Source: Ignavibacteria bacterium (GTDB lineage: Bacteria; Bacteroidota; Ignavibacteria; Kapaibacteriales; UBA4661). From it: a stretch of 64,000 nt of DNA. This document shows, piece after piece, positions 28,001 through 35,991 of this stretch. Position 1 is the stretch's first letter. Each line of letters starts with the position of its first letter. Location of the stretch: NCBI GenBank assembly GCA_013298775.1, contig JAAFIV010000004.1:1-64000 (forward strand). The letters run 5' to 3'. The position numbers and the translations under genes are program-made. Under the pieces are notes generated by a model. That model saw only the letters and a list, made by a program, of their open reading frames with translations, was not told where the DNA came from and did not search any database.

Positions 28001-31000
28001 TGCTCCAGCAGGTACCATTCTGATTAACGGTAATAATGCAGACCCTGTCGGTAACATTGATACCCGTCAAGGTCGTATCAACCAAGACTTGCCGCTTTTG
28101 AACACCTCTGTTCCAAGCGTTGCTGCTAGCACGATGGGTATCGGTTTCGGTGGTACGATTATCACCTCTACTGGCTCTATCGCCGTAACAAACGGTAACC
28201 TTTCGATTTCTGGTGCACTCGAAATGGGTGGTATCTTGAATCTTGAAGGTGTAGCTGGCGGTCAGCGTACATATGCTTTCAACAACTGGGGTGCAAACTC
28301 CTTCCGCCGTACTGATGGTTCTGACGGACAGCTTCGCGCAAACCCTGATGGTTTGGGCACTGCTGTAAACAACGGCGCACGTGTGGTTCTTGGTCCTACC
28401 ACGAACTTGAACACTGCAACTGTTCCGCTTTCTAACAGCCCTGCAGTATTGACCCAATACAGCTTCAACGGTGGTGTGCTTCCAGCAAACCTCTTGGGTC
28501 GCTCGAATGGTAACACTGGTGCTCCTGTCAACGGCTTGCCGATTGACGGTATTGGTACAAACCTCTTTGGTGCTACACGTGGTACAGCGCAGTTGGACAT
28601 CAACGGCTCGAACTTGACCCTTTCTGGCGGTAACTTGTATATGTTCGGCGATTTGAACTTCACCGCTCTGGGTGGTGATCTTCGCATTCCAGCAGCTACA
28701 CAGCTTACCATCAATGGTGGTTTTGCTCAAGCAGCTGGTCAAAATCGTGGTGTTATCACTGCAGCAAACAATACAGCAACCTTGGCATTTGCCGCGGCTG
28801 CTCGCTTGAATGGTGCTGGCGGTACATTCGACCAAACCCAAGGGGTGGTAGGTCCGCTTCAAGCAGGTAATACTCTTGATGCAAACTCACCGCAAATCGG
28901 TGGTCGTGATGGTCTTGGCTTTACTGGTACGCTTCGTCAGTTGTCGTCAAACTTCGACGAATCAGCACTTCCAGCGTATGCAGGTTCTCCAGTGAACGTA
29001 AGCCGTTCTAACCTTGGTATCTCTGGTATCACGGTAACAATCGCTTCTGCTGGTATTATCGACATGCAGAGCACACGCTCTACCATCGTCTTCCGTGCAG
29101 CAGGTTCACGTTTGAACTTGAACAATACTGGTGTTAATAGCTATTTGCCTTCATTTGCAGCAGCTATCGCGAATGGTACATTGCGTGAAGCAACAACCTC
29201 TATCATTAGCTTGCAAGCTCCAACAGGTGCTGTAGCTACACAAGCCTTTACAAGCGGTACAGTATCGTTTGGTGCTGGTTTCAATGGTGGCGTAGTTCCT
29301 GGTAACATCTTGTCTGCATATCGCTTACAAGCAGGTTCAGCATTCATCATGAACAGTAACTTGAACTTGGGTTCAGACATGTTCGTTTCAACAAACGGTA
29401 CATGGAACTTCAACTCAGGTACAAACAAACTCACCCTCGGTGCAAGCAACATGACGGTTCACAGCCCGGTTCAAAATGCGAACCAAGACCGTTATTTTGT
29501 AACTGATGGTGTAGGTGTTGTAGGCTTGAATGGTATCGGTAACGTTACCTTCCCAGTTGGTCCGACATCGGCATTGTACACACCGATTAACATCGTGAAC
29601 AATGCACAAGCATCGCTCTTCAGCGTTGGTGCGCGTCCGCGTACAGTAACGGTTCCGCCAGCAAACACCGGTAGCAATGCAGTGCTTGCTTCTGTGAATG
29701 CACAGTGGAACGTAACACAAAACAACAACGTTGCACAAGGTGTTGCTGTTCTTGTAAGCCCACAATGGCCGTCTTCGCTTGAAGGTGCTGGCTTCAACCG
29801 CCAAATCGCAAGCGTCAATCGCTATTCTGGTGCAACAATTGCACAAACTTCGACACCAGCTCCGGGAACACCGGTATCAGGCTTGACGAACTACTTTACT
29901 TCTACGTTGGTAGTTTCTCAAGCTGCAAATCCAGGCTTGTTGGTTAGCTCTCCGATTATCGTAACATCGCAGCCGCAACCAGCTATCAGCAGCTTCTCAC
30001 CAGCATCTGGCTTCACTGGTTCAGTGATTACCATCGTTGGTCAGCGTTTCACAGGTGTTACAGCTGTCACAGGGGTAACATTTGGTGGCACACCAGCTGC
30101 GAGCTTCACCGTTTCAACAGGTGGTGATACCATCCGCGCAGTGGTTGGCTCTGGTGCAACAGGTAATGTTGTGGTAACACAAGCAGGCGGTACAGCTTCA
30201 TTGGGTACATTTACCTACTTGGGTATGCCTCCAACGACACCAGTTATCACGAGTGCTCTTCCGCAACCTATCCCAGCTGGTTTGGGTGATGCGGTAGTGA
30301 CTATCCGTGGTACAGGTTTTGGTCGCCTTGCTGTTCGTGTAAACGCTACTGGTTCTGGTTTGACTGGTTCTCTTATTCCGACGAGCAACTCTGACAGTGT
30401 TATTGTTGTCAACATTCCGGGTCAATTCTCCCGCAATATTGGTTCAATCACTTTGCAAGTTGTAAGCTCAGATAGAAACCCTGTTTCTACCACTGTCCCA
30501 GTAGCTGCAGCTCCGACAACTACCCTCACCGGTATTTCTCCAGCAGCAAGCACAAGCGGTAATTTGGCAGCACACACCTTAGAATTGACTGGTACCGCAT
30601 TCGGTCCGCAATCAATCTTTAGCTTGAACGGTGTACCGCTCAACGTTGTTGGCTTTACCAACAATCCAAACGGCACATCAACAGCTCGCGTATTGGTTCC
30701 GGCTGGTGTAACAAGTGGCGACATCGTTGTTACCAACTTGAACAACACAACAGGTCGTATCCCGTATGCAGTGAACGGCTTGCCGCGTCCGGTGATTACA
30801 AGTGTTAATCCGCTTGCAATCCTTCCGGGTAGCCCGACAACACGTCTCACCGTTACAGGTCAGAACTTCATCCCTGGCGCAGTTGTTACCTTCAATGGTC
30901 AACCGCTCACCACGGCATCCGTAAGTGCTACCTCGATTGCATTCGACGTTCCGGCGAATCTCTTAGCGCAACCTGACTTGGCTACTATCCGCATTGTCAA

Positions 31001-31889
31001 TCCGGATAATCAAGTTATCGGCTATCGCTTCCCGATTTCGACGACCGTACCTCCAGGCGGTTCTAACCCTCTTGCTCCGCAAGTTCCAGTTGATTCACTT
31101 GGTCGTCCGCTTTCTGGTTCAATCACACCAGCAACAACGACTGCTACTGTCCCAGCAACAGCATTCCAGCTTACCATCAATGGCTCTAACTTTAGCACTG
31201 GCACAACCGTTTCTTTGGGTGGCATTCCGCTTACAATCGTAAGTGTAACAGGCACACGCATCGTAGCGAATGTTCCCGCTTCAGCGAACGTTGCTGGTAT
31301 GGCTCAGCTTCAGCTTGCTAATGGTACAGCAACCACAAACTTGCCGTACACCATTACAGGTACAGTGAATCCTCCATCTGGTGTTCCAACAGTAAGTGGT
31401 ATCGCACAAAACCGCAATACAGTTGTTATCAATGGTTCTAACTTTGCTCCTGGCGCGACAGTAACATTCGGTCCGAATAATACTCCGCTCACAGTAGTTC
31501 CAGGTACAGATCGCTTGGTAGCAACCTTGCCTTCTCCGACACCAGATGGTAACTACACCGTTACAGTAACCAACCCAGGTGCTAATGGTGGTTCGGTAAC
31601 TCGTCAAGTAGCAATCACCTCAGTTTCAACTGAGCGTCTTGCTGCAACACGTGTATATCCGAACCCAACCGTTGATGTTGTGAATGTTGAAGTAAATCTC
31701 GACCGTGCTTCTACGGTTGTTATCAACGTCACCAACACCCTTGGTCAGGTAGTAATGACAGTACGTACCAACGCTTCGGCTGGCTTCTTCGCGAAGTCAA
31801 TCAACGTTGCGAACTTGCCGTCAGGTGCTTACACCATCGAAGTAACAGACGGTACACGTCGTTCTATCGAGAAAATCATTAAGAACTAA
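22014..31889 (+). CDS. Giant secreted repeat protein with TIG/IPT domains and T9SS type A sorting domain
   Basis: Signal peptide MKRFSSILLAALVATLMLVSNVRAQQ; many degenerate G(F/A)NGGxxPxxxxxxPFxGxL repeats; TIG-like ISSFSPASGFTGSVITIVGQRFTGVT; C-terminal VYPNPTVDVVNVEVNLDRASTVVINVTNTLGQ..LPSGAYTIEV. Confidence 0.9.
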   Translation: MKRFSSILLAALVATLMLVSNVRAQQYTGTPTPSDWQNALLTWNTPTFPGQLNDNTIAIVNSPPPVVAAATLTNCGGVPNRVRALQINSVTAVTLQGTGTLVIGALNINSNVALTIGPGLNVVIDSIIDGAAGSTISVLAGGTLTLRKGANAPAQQVLLGGTTLAVGTINSSVVIENGFNGGNFPTNIFYAVPPALAATMTYTGNITVNGNTNLGENITTLGGGGILTVNSGVLQVTPGATLELRQTAANSLQGTGTLNAAVGGNIILGNSTAGAAFNAAIVPAQRLSNPYTGTLTLSATQSYTVNSDLTFSPPNPVTAQQSVLNMTNAAGNFIVPAGVTVRFNNTINNAIQGAGQVLINAGGTVVLGEGFNAGVVPAARFSTINGTLRTVGPLSLNVTGNPNPFAATGQFEIGGDLTLAGGGQLEFSQTSPNSVRAINNARIISPGFNTGVQFNANSNNGVLPGCLFGNPYSGYITIRSSMVLSCDLSMATDAGPINFDATTVGAAANIILTVNPNVTLALRQQVGGRMTAALAGAPVESPLLCYIQGANNTSRVVLGLGANGGTVPGANPLVAPPAAPVVPFLPLSGVTTFNGRLVLEGSLTLAANLAMGTGSVLDLASGNLTVQATRTLRLLNSGSNSLIGTGFLQAIAPTANSYRHNGNGNVAFGSTIEIGTSMNGTIFPAARFASPFQGNIDFSTAGSITVQGDFVHAVPGGQGYFVVGDVQNGVSTANITIAANSSVRLNAITPSSLFGSAIYNPPVPAFPGGSFQGIDQTSRLVLGVGHAGGINALAFTTTGTWLANPFNGTLAFASSGIIFTSATIGLPGGLELGGNVSVISGGASIGYGGGNSTLTATIGAGGGRGMFQHPHDPVAGPTYYSPITITLNNQAPGSISGLGTFLTATGNTLVFGSGANGGIIPGNRLASPHFGTIATVSAMTLQGNLTIGDLRDGFRGRTAGAATVDEFHSSGYLKLGDLLTIDNNAVLTVSNATAQPFSTRFGGNADAFQVSTNGTGFIQANPNGELRILDGFNSRNSGNSSGYYVSIAGAQAVAGGANRASVSNFIPTLSFFHPGFLASPFNGKLFFGSDMPQDAHATLAARSFTGGFSRFNITTGTLRIGTTGFLGLISPLIVSSGTAQILAAAAGPSMFDGYPRVILEQTGANSFVGTTTGSFIQSSTGNFGGLAPTFNMARNHGNAIGGSISLGVGFNGGIIPASVFANPFAGRLNMPNAAGTLNLVGTLNMNSSYNPLAMMDFGVLNLGNVNHVLNVQDGSTLSLGTTGTIVGNIITNYSWGSGVPNGSIAAYTVAELATFQALQGAGRIQGGGNNARVIIPGNMNDGYITGANFAVPFNGRMVISTGNSLPGADANAGYSRMFLVGNLTFGAVGSNNGVLEIQAPTYVATNLTNQIAPELVLAAPNNAGLQGGASVTFNNISPVSVVLPGNGVLVATTNIGRVIIGPNALGNILPAAQLRQPFVGQLIVTSGSTAPYALNVDLRLAQDRATTPVNAYGEPGVQNGYLRTFADINIASLVTLGIQNTAIGAITGTGVLQGASASSTVRFLSFFGMSANNGKIGKMAGPVLNNGAAVAGSMSATLNAATVETGGFAEPFNGTIQTDMAQNNGMPGGDPVAAPVAANPTEPKRNVYHLYGRVVLGAPGSSNGVLNASGATIYVAGADLAGPTVAQNALIRSTVGNLVINNISALATAFPGAGRVTPKGLTNGAAVALNGNPAPLSPSNDIATAGLNGSIVFGPSALGGNFPSDRFTALPAIGTAIANDQRNEAPWNAEVRGTIMTSTGTMTATSSTLVNLTFANGGSLLVGGPDLRYATSSLPTTPVSTLATLVVPNNTVYTINTTHRLAFGGNGALLLGTTNATLAFGPLVAGIAPNEGVLYGENLGVHNNGSFDFNFAGSLDLRGTLRQGAGGRDEGRIRGITAGGNIVIGTSATLDLRMQTLRVGGNTPTLFGFIRAIGTTATSSVLIFGPDYGRFLNGNVAPAGTILINGNNADPVGNIDTRQGRINQDLPLLNTSVPSVAASTMGIGFGGTIITSTGSIAVTNGNLSISGALEMGGILNLEGVAGGQRTYAFNNWGANSFRRTDGSDGQLRANPDGLGTAVNNGARVVLGPTTNLNTATVPLSNSPAVLTQYSFNGGVLPANLLGRSNGNTGAPVNGLPIDGIGTNLFGATRGTAQLDINGSNLTLSGGNLYMFGDLNFTALGGDLRIPAATQLTINGGFAQAAGQNRGVITAANNTATLAFAAAARLNGAGGTFDQTQGVVGPLQAGNTLDANSPQIGGRDGLGFTGTLRQLSSNFDESALPAYAGSPVNVSRSNLGISGITVTIASAGIIDMQSTRSTIVFRAAGSRLNLNNTGVNSYLPSFAAAIANGTLREATTSIISLQAPTGAVATQAFTSGTVSFGAGFNGGVVPGNILSAYRLQAGSAFIMNSNLNLGSDMFVSTNGTWNFNSGTNKLTLGASNMTVHSPVQNANQDRYFVTDGVGVVGLNGIGNVTFPVGPTSALYTPINIVNNAQASLFSVGARPRTVTVPPANTGSNAVLASVNAQWNVTQNNNVAQGVAVLVSPQWPSSLEGAGFNRQIASVNRYSGATIAQTSTPAPGTPVSGLTNYFTSTLVVSQAANPGLLVSSPIIVTSQPQPAISSFSPASGFTGSVITIVGQRFTGVTAVTGVTFGGTPAASFTVSTGGDTIRAVVGSGATGNVVVTQAGGTASLGTFTYLGMPPTTPVITSALPQPIPAGLGDAVVTIRGTGFGRLAVRVNATGSGLTGSLIPTSNSDSVIVVNIPGQFSRNIGSITLQVVSSDRNPVSTTVPVAAAPTTTLTGISPAASTSGNLAAHTLELTGTAFGPQSIFSLNGVPLNVVGFTNNPNGTSTARVLVPAGVTSGDIVVTNLNNTTGRIPYAVNGLPRPVITSVNPLAILPGSPTTRLTVTGQNFIPGAVVTFNGQPLTTASVSATSIAFDVPANLLAQPDLATIRIVNPDNQVIGYRFPISTTVPPGGSNPLAPQVPVDSLGRPLSGSITPATTTATVPATAFQLTINGSNFSTGTTVSLGGIPLTIVSVTGTRIVANVPASANVAGMAQLQLANGTATTNLPYTITGTVNPPSGVPTVSGIAQNRNTVVINGSNFAPGATVTFGPNNTPLTVVPGTDRLVATLPSPTPDGNYTVTVTNPGANGGSVTRQVAITSVSTERLAATRVYPNPTVDVVNVEVNLDRASTVVINVTNTLGQVVMTVRTNASAGFFAKSINVANLPSGAYTIEVTDGTRRSIEKIIKN

Positions 31890-31949
31890 TGATTGAGAAC
31901 TAGTGAATAAGCGTGCTGCAAAGCACACTTGAGCATTAGATGGTATTTC

Positions 31950-31985
31950 AAAAGCCGAACTCTGGAAGGGGTTCGGCTTTTTTTT
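31950..31985 (+). terminator. Rho-independent terminator of giant gene
   Basis: AAAAGCCGAAC-TCTGGAAGG-GGTTCGGCTTTTTTTT. Confidence 0.9.
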
Positions 31986-32057
31986 GTTATTTTTGTTGGC
32001 GAAGAGGTCATGTAGTGCATTGGTTATTAGTCATTGGTCAATTCGTCAGACGACGAC

Positions 32058-32149
32058 AATCAACCAATGACCAATGTACTAATCAACCAATGACCAATGT
32101 ACTAATTAACCAATGACTAATGCACCAATCAACCAATGACCAAACACGA
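32058..32149. repeat. Tandem repeat, about 4 x 23 bp (AATCAACCAATGACCAATGTACT)
   Basis: Units at 32058, 32081, 32104 and 32127; first two identical. The start codon of the next gene lies in the fourth unit. Confidence 0.85.
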
Positions 32150-34214
32150 CTGGCTCTCCATCGCTCGCACCGTTTTTATTTCGCGGTGCATTGATACTAT
32201 CGAAGAAACCGAACTTGTGCCTGCGGGCAAGGTTTTGTACCAATTCTCCTCCAAAGGACATGAACTCGCGCAAGCACTCATGGCACACGAACTGCGCCAC
32301 ACGCACGACGGCGCGGCAGTCTATTACCGCTCCCGTCCCTTCATGCTCGGCGTGGGGATGAGCATTCGCACCGCCTTCGCCGGACCGCTCGGCAAAGCAA
32401 CAGGGCGAAGCGGCGGGCGTGATATTGGCGTTGTGCATAATCTTTCACCCGAAGGCGCGACTGACCGTGCGGCGGCAGAACGAATAACGGTACTGCCTTC
32501 GAGCGGCGATGTCGGGTCGCAATTCACACCCGCGATGGGCTGGGCGCAAGCGGCAGTGTACAGAAGCGAGGTAATGAAAGAAACCGCGTGGGAAGGCGCG
32601 TGTGGCATTTCTTTTTCGGGGGACGGCGCAGTGGCTACGAATGGCTTTTGGGCGGCTCTGGGGGCTTCTACGACGCTCAATTTGCCAATGATATTTGTGG
32701 TGGAGGATAACGGCTTTGGTATTTCCGTGCCATCGGTCTTGCAAACGCCAAATGGAAACATTGCAGAAAACTTGAAAAACTTTGGAAATCTGCTCGTGCT
32801 GGATGGTACCGGCACCGACCCTGAAGCAACCGCCGCTCTAGCAAAAAAGGCTGTCGCGCACGCACGAGCGCGGAAATCTCCTGTGTTGCTGCGTTTTGTG
32901 GTGCCGCGTTTGGTGGGGCATTCGGGCGCAGATAATCAGGCATACAAAAGCGCGAAACAACGCGCCGACGAAGAACGACGCGACCCCGTGCCGATTCTGC
33001 GTGAATTTTTACTCAAAAAGAAGTTTCTTACGAAAGCAGAATTGGCGAAATTTGAAGAAGAATGCGAGCGCGAAACCCGCACCGCCCTTGCCCTCGCCCT
33101 TGCCGATGCGGAACCTGTGCCAGAAGACGGCATAAAATATGTGTTCTCCACGCCAGAAAAGCCGCAGAGCGTTGGTGGAATGCTGGCAGAGACAGCGAAG
33201 TTGCCCGTATTTCCTCAAAGCGATGGCGCGAATGATGTCCGCTTGAACATGATTGAAGCCGTGAAGCGCGTGCTGGATGAAGAATTAAGCTGGAACCCGC
33301 GTGTATTGGTCTTTGGCGAGGATGTTGGCGTGAAAGGCGGTGTACATGGCGCGACGGTGGATTTGCAGCGTAAGCACGGCGTGGAGCGGGTCTTCGATAC
33401 CTCGCTCTCGGAAGAAGGCATTATTGGGCGTTCTGTGGGAATGGCACTTGCAGGGCTTGTGCCTGTGCCAGAGATACAATTTCGTAAATACGCCGACCCA
33501 GCAATGGAGCAATTAAACGACTGTGGCACGATTCGCTGGCGCACGAATGGCGACTTTGCCGCACCAATGGTCGTGCGCATTCCCGTTGGCGTGGGCAAGC
33601 GCACTGGCGACCCTTGGCACAGCGTAAGCGGGGAAGCGGTCTTTGCGCATTCTATTGGTTGGCGCATTGCCTTTCCGTCGAATGCCCGCGACGCGGCAGG
33701 GCTGATGCGCTCTGCCTTGCGCGGCAATGACCCTACGTATTTCCTCGAACACCGCGCCCTGTTGGACACCGCACAAGGACGCGCTCTGTTTCCTGTCCAG
33801 CAAGATTTTACCATTCCTTTCGGCGTGGCGGCGCGGGTGCGCGAAGGCAAGCGAGCAAGCATTGTTGCGTGGGGCGAGATGCTGCACCGCGCCGTAGAAG
33901 CTGCGGGGCGATGTGGCGGTGATATTGACGTTCTCGACCTCCGCACCATCATTCCTTGGGACAAGGATGCCATCTACGAAAGCGTCCGCAAAACGGGACG
34001 GGTACTGGTGCTGCACGAAGACACGCATACGGCAGGCTTTGGCGGGGAAATTGCCTCATGGATTGCCGAAGAGTGTTTCACGTTCTTGGACGCGCCCGTA
34101 CAACGCCTCTCCACAGCTGATTGTCCAATTGCATATCACCCAAACCTGATGAATGCTGCCGTACCGACGCTCGACGTTATTGCACAACGACTTTCTTTGT
34201 TACTTGCTTTTTAA
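32136..34214 (+). CDS. Fused alpha/beta E1 component of 2-oxoacid dehydrogenase (TPP-dependent)
   Basis: E1-alpha half (YYRSRPFMLGVGMSIRTAF..GDGAVATNGFWAALGASTTLNLPMIFVVEDNGFGISVPS) followed by E1-beta half (MIEAVKRVLDEELSWNPRVLVFGEDVGVKGGVHGAT..RVLVLHEDTHTAGFGGEIAS). Confidence 0.92.
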   Translation: MTKHDWLSIARTVFISRCIDTIEETELVPAGKVLYQFSSKGHELAQALMAHELRHTHDGAAVYYRSRPFMLGVGMSIRTAFAGPLGKATGRSGGRDIGVVHNLSPEGATDRAAAERITVLPSSGDVGSQFTPAMGWAQAAVYRSEVMKETAWEGACGISFSGDGAVATNGFWAALGASTTLNLPMIFVVEDNGFGISVPSVLQTPNGNIAENLKNFGNLLVLDGTGTDPEATAALAKKAVAHARARKSPVLLRFVVPRLVGHSGADNQAYKSAKQRADEERRDPVPILREFLLKKKFLTKAELAKFEEECERETRTALALALADAEPVPEDGIKYVFSTPEKPQSVGGMLAETAKLPVFPQSDGANDVRLNMIEAVKRVLDEELSWNPRVLVFGEDVGVKGGVHGATVDLQRKHGVERVFDTSLSEEGIIGRSVGMALAGLVPVPEIQFRKYADPAMEQLNDCGTIRWRTNGDFAAPMVVRIPVGVGKRTGDPWHSVSGEAVFAHSIGWRIAFPSNARDAAGLMRSALRGNDPTYFLEHRALLDTAQGRALFPVQQDFTIPFGVAARVREGKRASIVAWGEMLHRAVEAAGRCGGDIDVLDLRTIIPWDKDAIYESVRKTGRVLVLHEDTHTAGFGGEIASWIAEECFTFLDAPVQRLSTADCPIAYHPNLMNAAVPTLDVIAQRLSLLLAF

Positions 34215-34266
34215 GATTTTTATGGCATGATGTAATCCCTTACCTGCCTGATAAAATCTCTATCTT

Positions 34267-34294
34267 GTCGAGACAAGGCTCGCCTTGTCTCGAC
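34267..34294. repeat. Hairpin GTCGAGACAAGG-CTCG-CCTTGTCTCGAC
   Basis: 12-bp perfect stem with 4-nt loop. Confidence 0.85.
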
Positions 34295-34344
34295 GTTCAA
34301 ACAGCCAAATATCTACGTGTTTCCTCATCTCAAACCAACCCGCA

Positions 34345-34707
34345 ATGAGTACCATTCTCCAAAACCACTACGTCCTTGCCGTCCACGACCTTCGAGCAAA
34401 TGCTGCATTTTTTGGAAAACTTGGCTTTGAAATCACCTCCGAGCCGCCAGGCTGGATATTTGTTGAACGCGATAATTGTATGATAATGCTGGGTGATTGC
34501 CGCACGTCCATTCCCGCAGAAAATCTGGGCGACCACAGCTATTTTGGGTATTTGCTGGTGAGTGATGCGAAAGAATTTTATGAACACGTCGTGAGAAACG
34601 GCGTGGCAATTCATCACGCTCTTGCCGACAAACCATGGGGAATGCGGGAGTTTGGCGTGAAATCGCCCGAAGGACACAGGATAATGATTGGCGAAGTCCT
34701 TCAATAA
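34345..34707 (+). CDS. VOC/glyoxalase superfamily protein
   Basis: HYVLAVHDLRANAAFFGKLGFEITSEPPGWIFVERDNCMIMLGD..FGVKSPEGHRIMIGE. Confidence 0.85.
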   Translation: MSTILQNHYVLAVHDLRANAAFFGKLGFEITSEPPGWIFVERDNCMIMLGDCRTSIPAENLGDHSYFGYLLVSDAKEFYEHVVRNGVAIHHALADKPWGMREFGVKSPEGHRIMIGEVLQ

Positions 34708-34716
34708 AATGGATTC

Positions 34717-35601
34717 TTACCCAAAGAGCTTTGTGCGCACAACTTCACCTGCCAAAATCTGCATTTTCTTTCGTTGTGGTACGAAAACACGCCCTAAGAA
34801 GGGGTTGAAATCACGCTCTTCGATTTTGTAGAGAATGCCGCGATAAATCTTGCTTGCAGCCGAAATTGCATACTGCGAGGAACGCGGCAACAGCGAAATA
34901 CCTTTATCTCCTTCTTCGTAGTATTCATGCGCCCTCTCGACCTGAAAGCGCATACAGTCGCGCAATTCCGGCGAAAAGCGTTCTTGCAAAATATCCTGTT
35001 CCGATACGCCAAACCGCGCCAAATCTTCTTGCGGCAGGTAAATCCGCCCCATGTTTTTATCTTCCTGCACATCGCGCAGAATGTTCGTGAGCTGCATCGC
35101 AATTCCCATTTTTTCGGCGTACTCGAAGGCGGAAGCGTCCTTGTAGCCAAGCACGCACGTCATCATCAGCCCAACAACCGATGCCACGCGATAGCAGAAA
35201 ACGTAGAGGTCGTCGAAGGTTTGGTAGCGGTCAAATTCCATATCCATCGTTACGCCCTTCAGCAAATCCATTGGGTATTCAAGCGGCATGCTGCACCTGC
35301 TCATAACTGGCGCGAATGCTCGCATGACGGAGTGTTCCGATTCACCCGTGCGATGGCAAATGGTCAGTTCTTGGCGTAATGCCTCGACTTCAGCAAAAAG
35401 CTCTTCGGGCGTGCGTCCGCGTGGGGCATCAATCAAATTGTCCGCATAGCGGCAGAAGCCGTACACTGCGTAGGTTGCCCAACGTTTATCGGTGGGGAGA
35501 ATACTTGCCGACACATAAAAACTTTTTGCAAAATGCGCCGTAAGATGCCGCGCATGAAGAAATGATATTTTGAGGTCGGGGTTGAGCCAGAATTTATCCA
35601 T
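34717..35601 (-). CDS. Phytoene/squalene synthase family protein
   Basis: SFYVSASILPTDKRWATYAVYGFCRYADNLIDAPRG..AMQLTNILRDVQEDKNMGRIYLPQEDL (prenyl synthase Asp motifs). Confidence 0.9.
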   Translation of the reverse strand: MDKFWLNPDLKISFLHARHLTAHFAKSFYVSASILPTDKRWATYAVYGFCRYADNLIDAPRGRTPEELFAEVEALRQELTICHRTGESEHSVMRAFAPVMSRCSMPLEYPMDLLKGVTMDMEFDRYQTFDDLYVFCYRVASVVGLMMTCVLGYKDASAFEYAEKMGIAMQLTNILRDVQEDKNMGRIYLPQEDLARFGVSEQDILQERFSPELRDCMRFQVERAHEYYEEGDKGISLLPRSSQYAISAASKIYRGILYKIEERDFNPFLGRVFVPQRKKMQILAGEVVRTKLFG

Positions 35602-35646
35602 GAATGTTGTTGTGATGAGCGATAGGAAGGTAGAAAAAGAAAAGGA

Positions 35647-35928
35647 GGGCTTTCGCAAATGGCGCAAACAAGAGTGTCTGCGCTCTTTGTACACGACAAA
35701 ACTTCTTCAGCAGTGGCACAGACATTCTTGTCTGTGAGTGTTGGTGCGGGATTCAGGTGAGAAACACAGACAGGAATGTCTGTGCCACTGAAGCCTGATT
35801 CTACGAGCTTTTCAGAGGTTTTGTCGTGTACAAAGGTCTGCGCTACCATTAAACATAGATTTCATGGGGCTTCAGTAGGGCAGACACTCTTGTCTGCCTT
35901 CATGCAACGAGCCGTTTACGAAAGCCCT
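35647..35928. repeat. Family A MITE interrupted by a family B MITE
   Basis: Family A ends GGGCTTTCGCAAATGGCGCA.. and ..TTTACGAAAGCCC; interrupted at 35685-35835. Confidence 0.85.
35685..35835. mobile_element. Family B MITE (151 bp) with 9-bp target-site duplication
   Basis: TIRs CTTTGTACACGACAAAAC / GTTTTGTCGTGTACAAAG; flanked by GTCTGCGCT at 35676-35684 and 35836-35844. Confidence 0.9.
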
Positions 35929-35991
35929 AAAAAGAAAGAAAAATGTGCCTCAAAGCGTGTATTGGTGGTGCTTTTCGTGCATCTGTATTGT

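Noticed and set aside
22113-31607. Many antisense and alternate-frame ORFs within the giant gene
   Set aside because: Explained by strong codon bias of the sense gene; no independent homology recognised.
32136-34214. Two separate genes for E1 alpha and beta
   Set aside because: A single uninterrupted ORF covers both halves; fused E1 proteins are known in this group.
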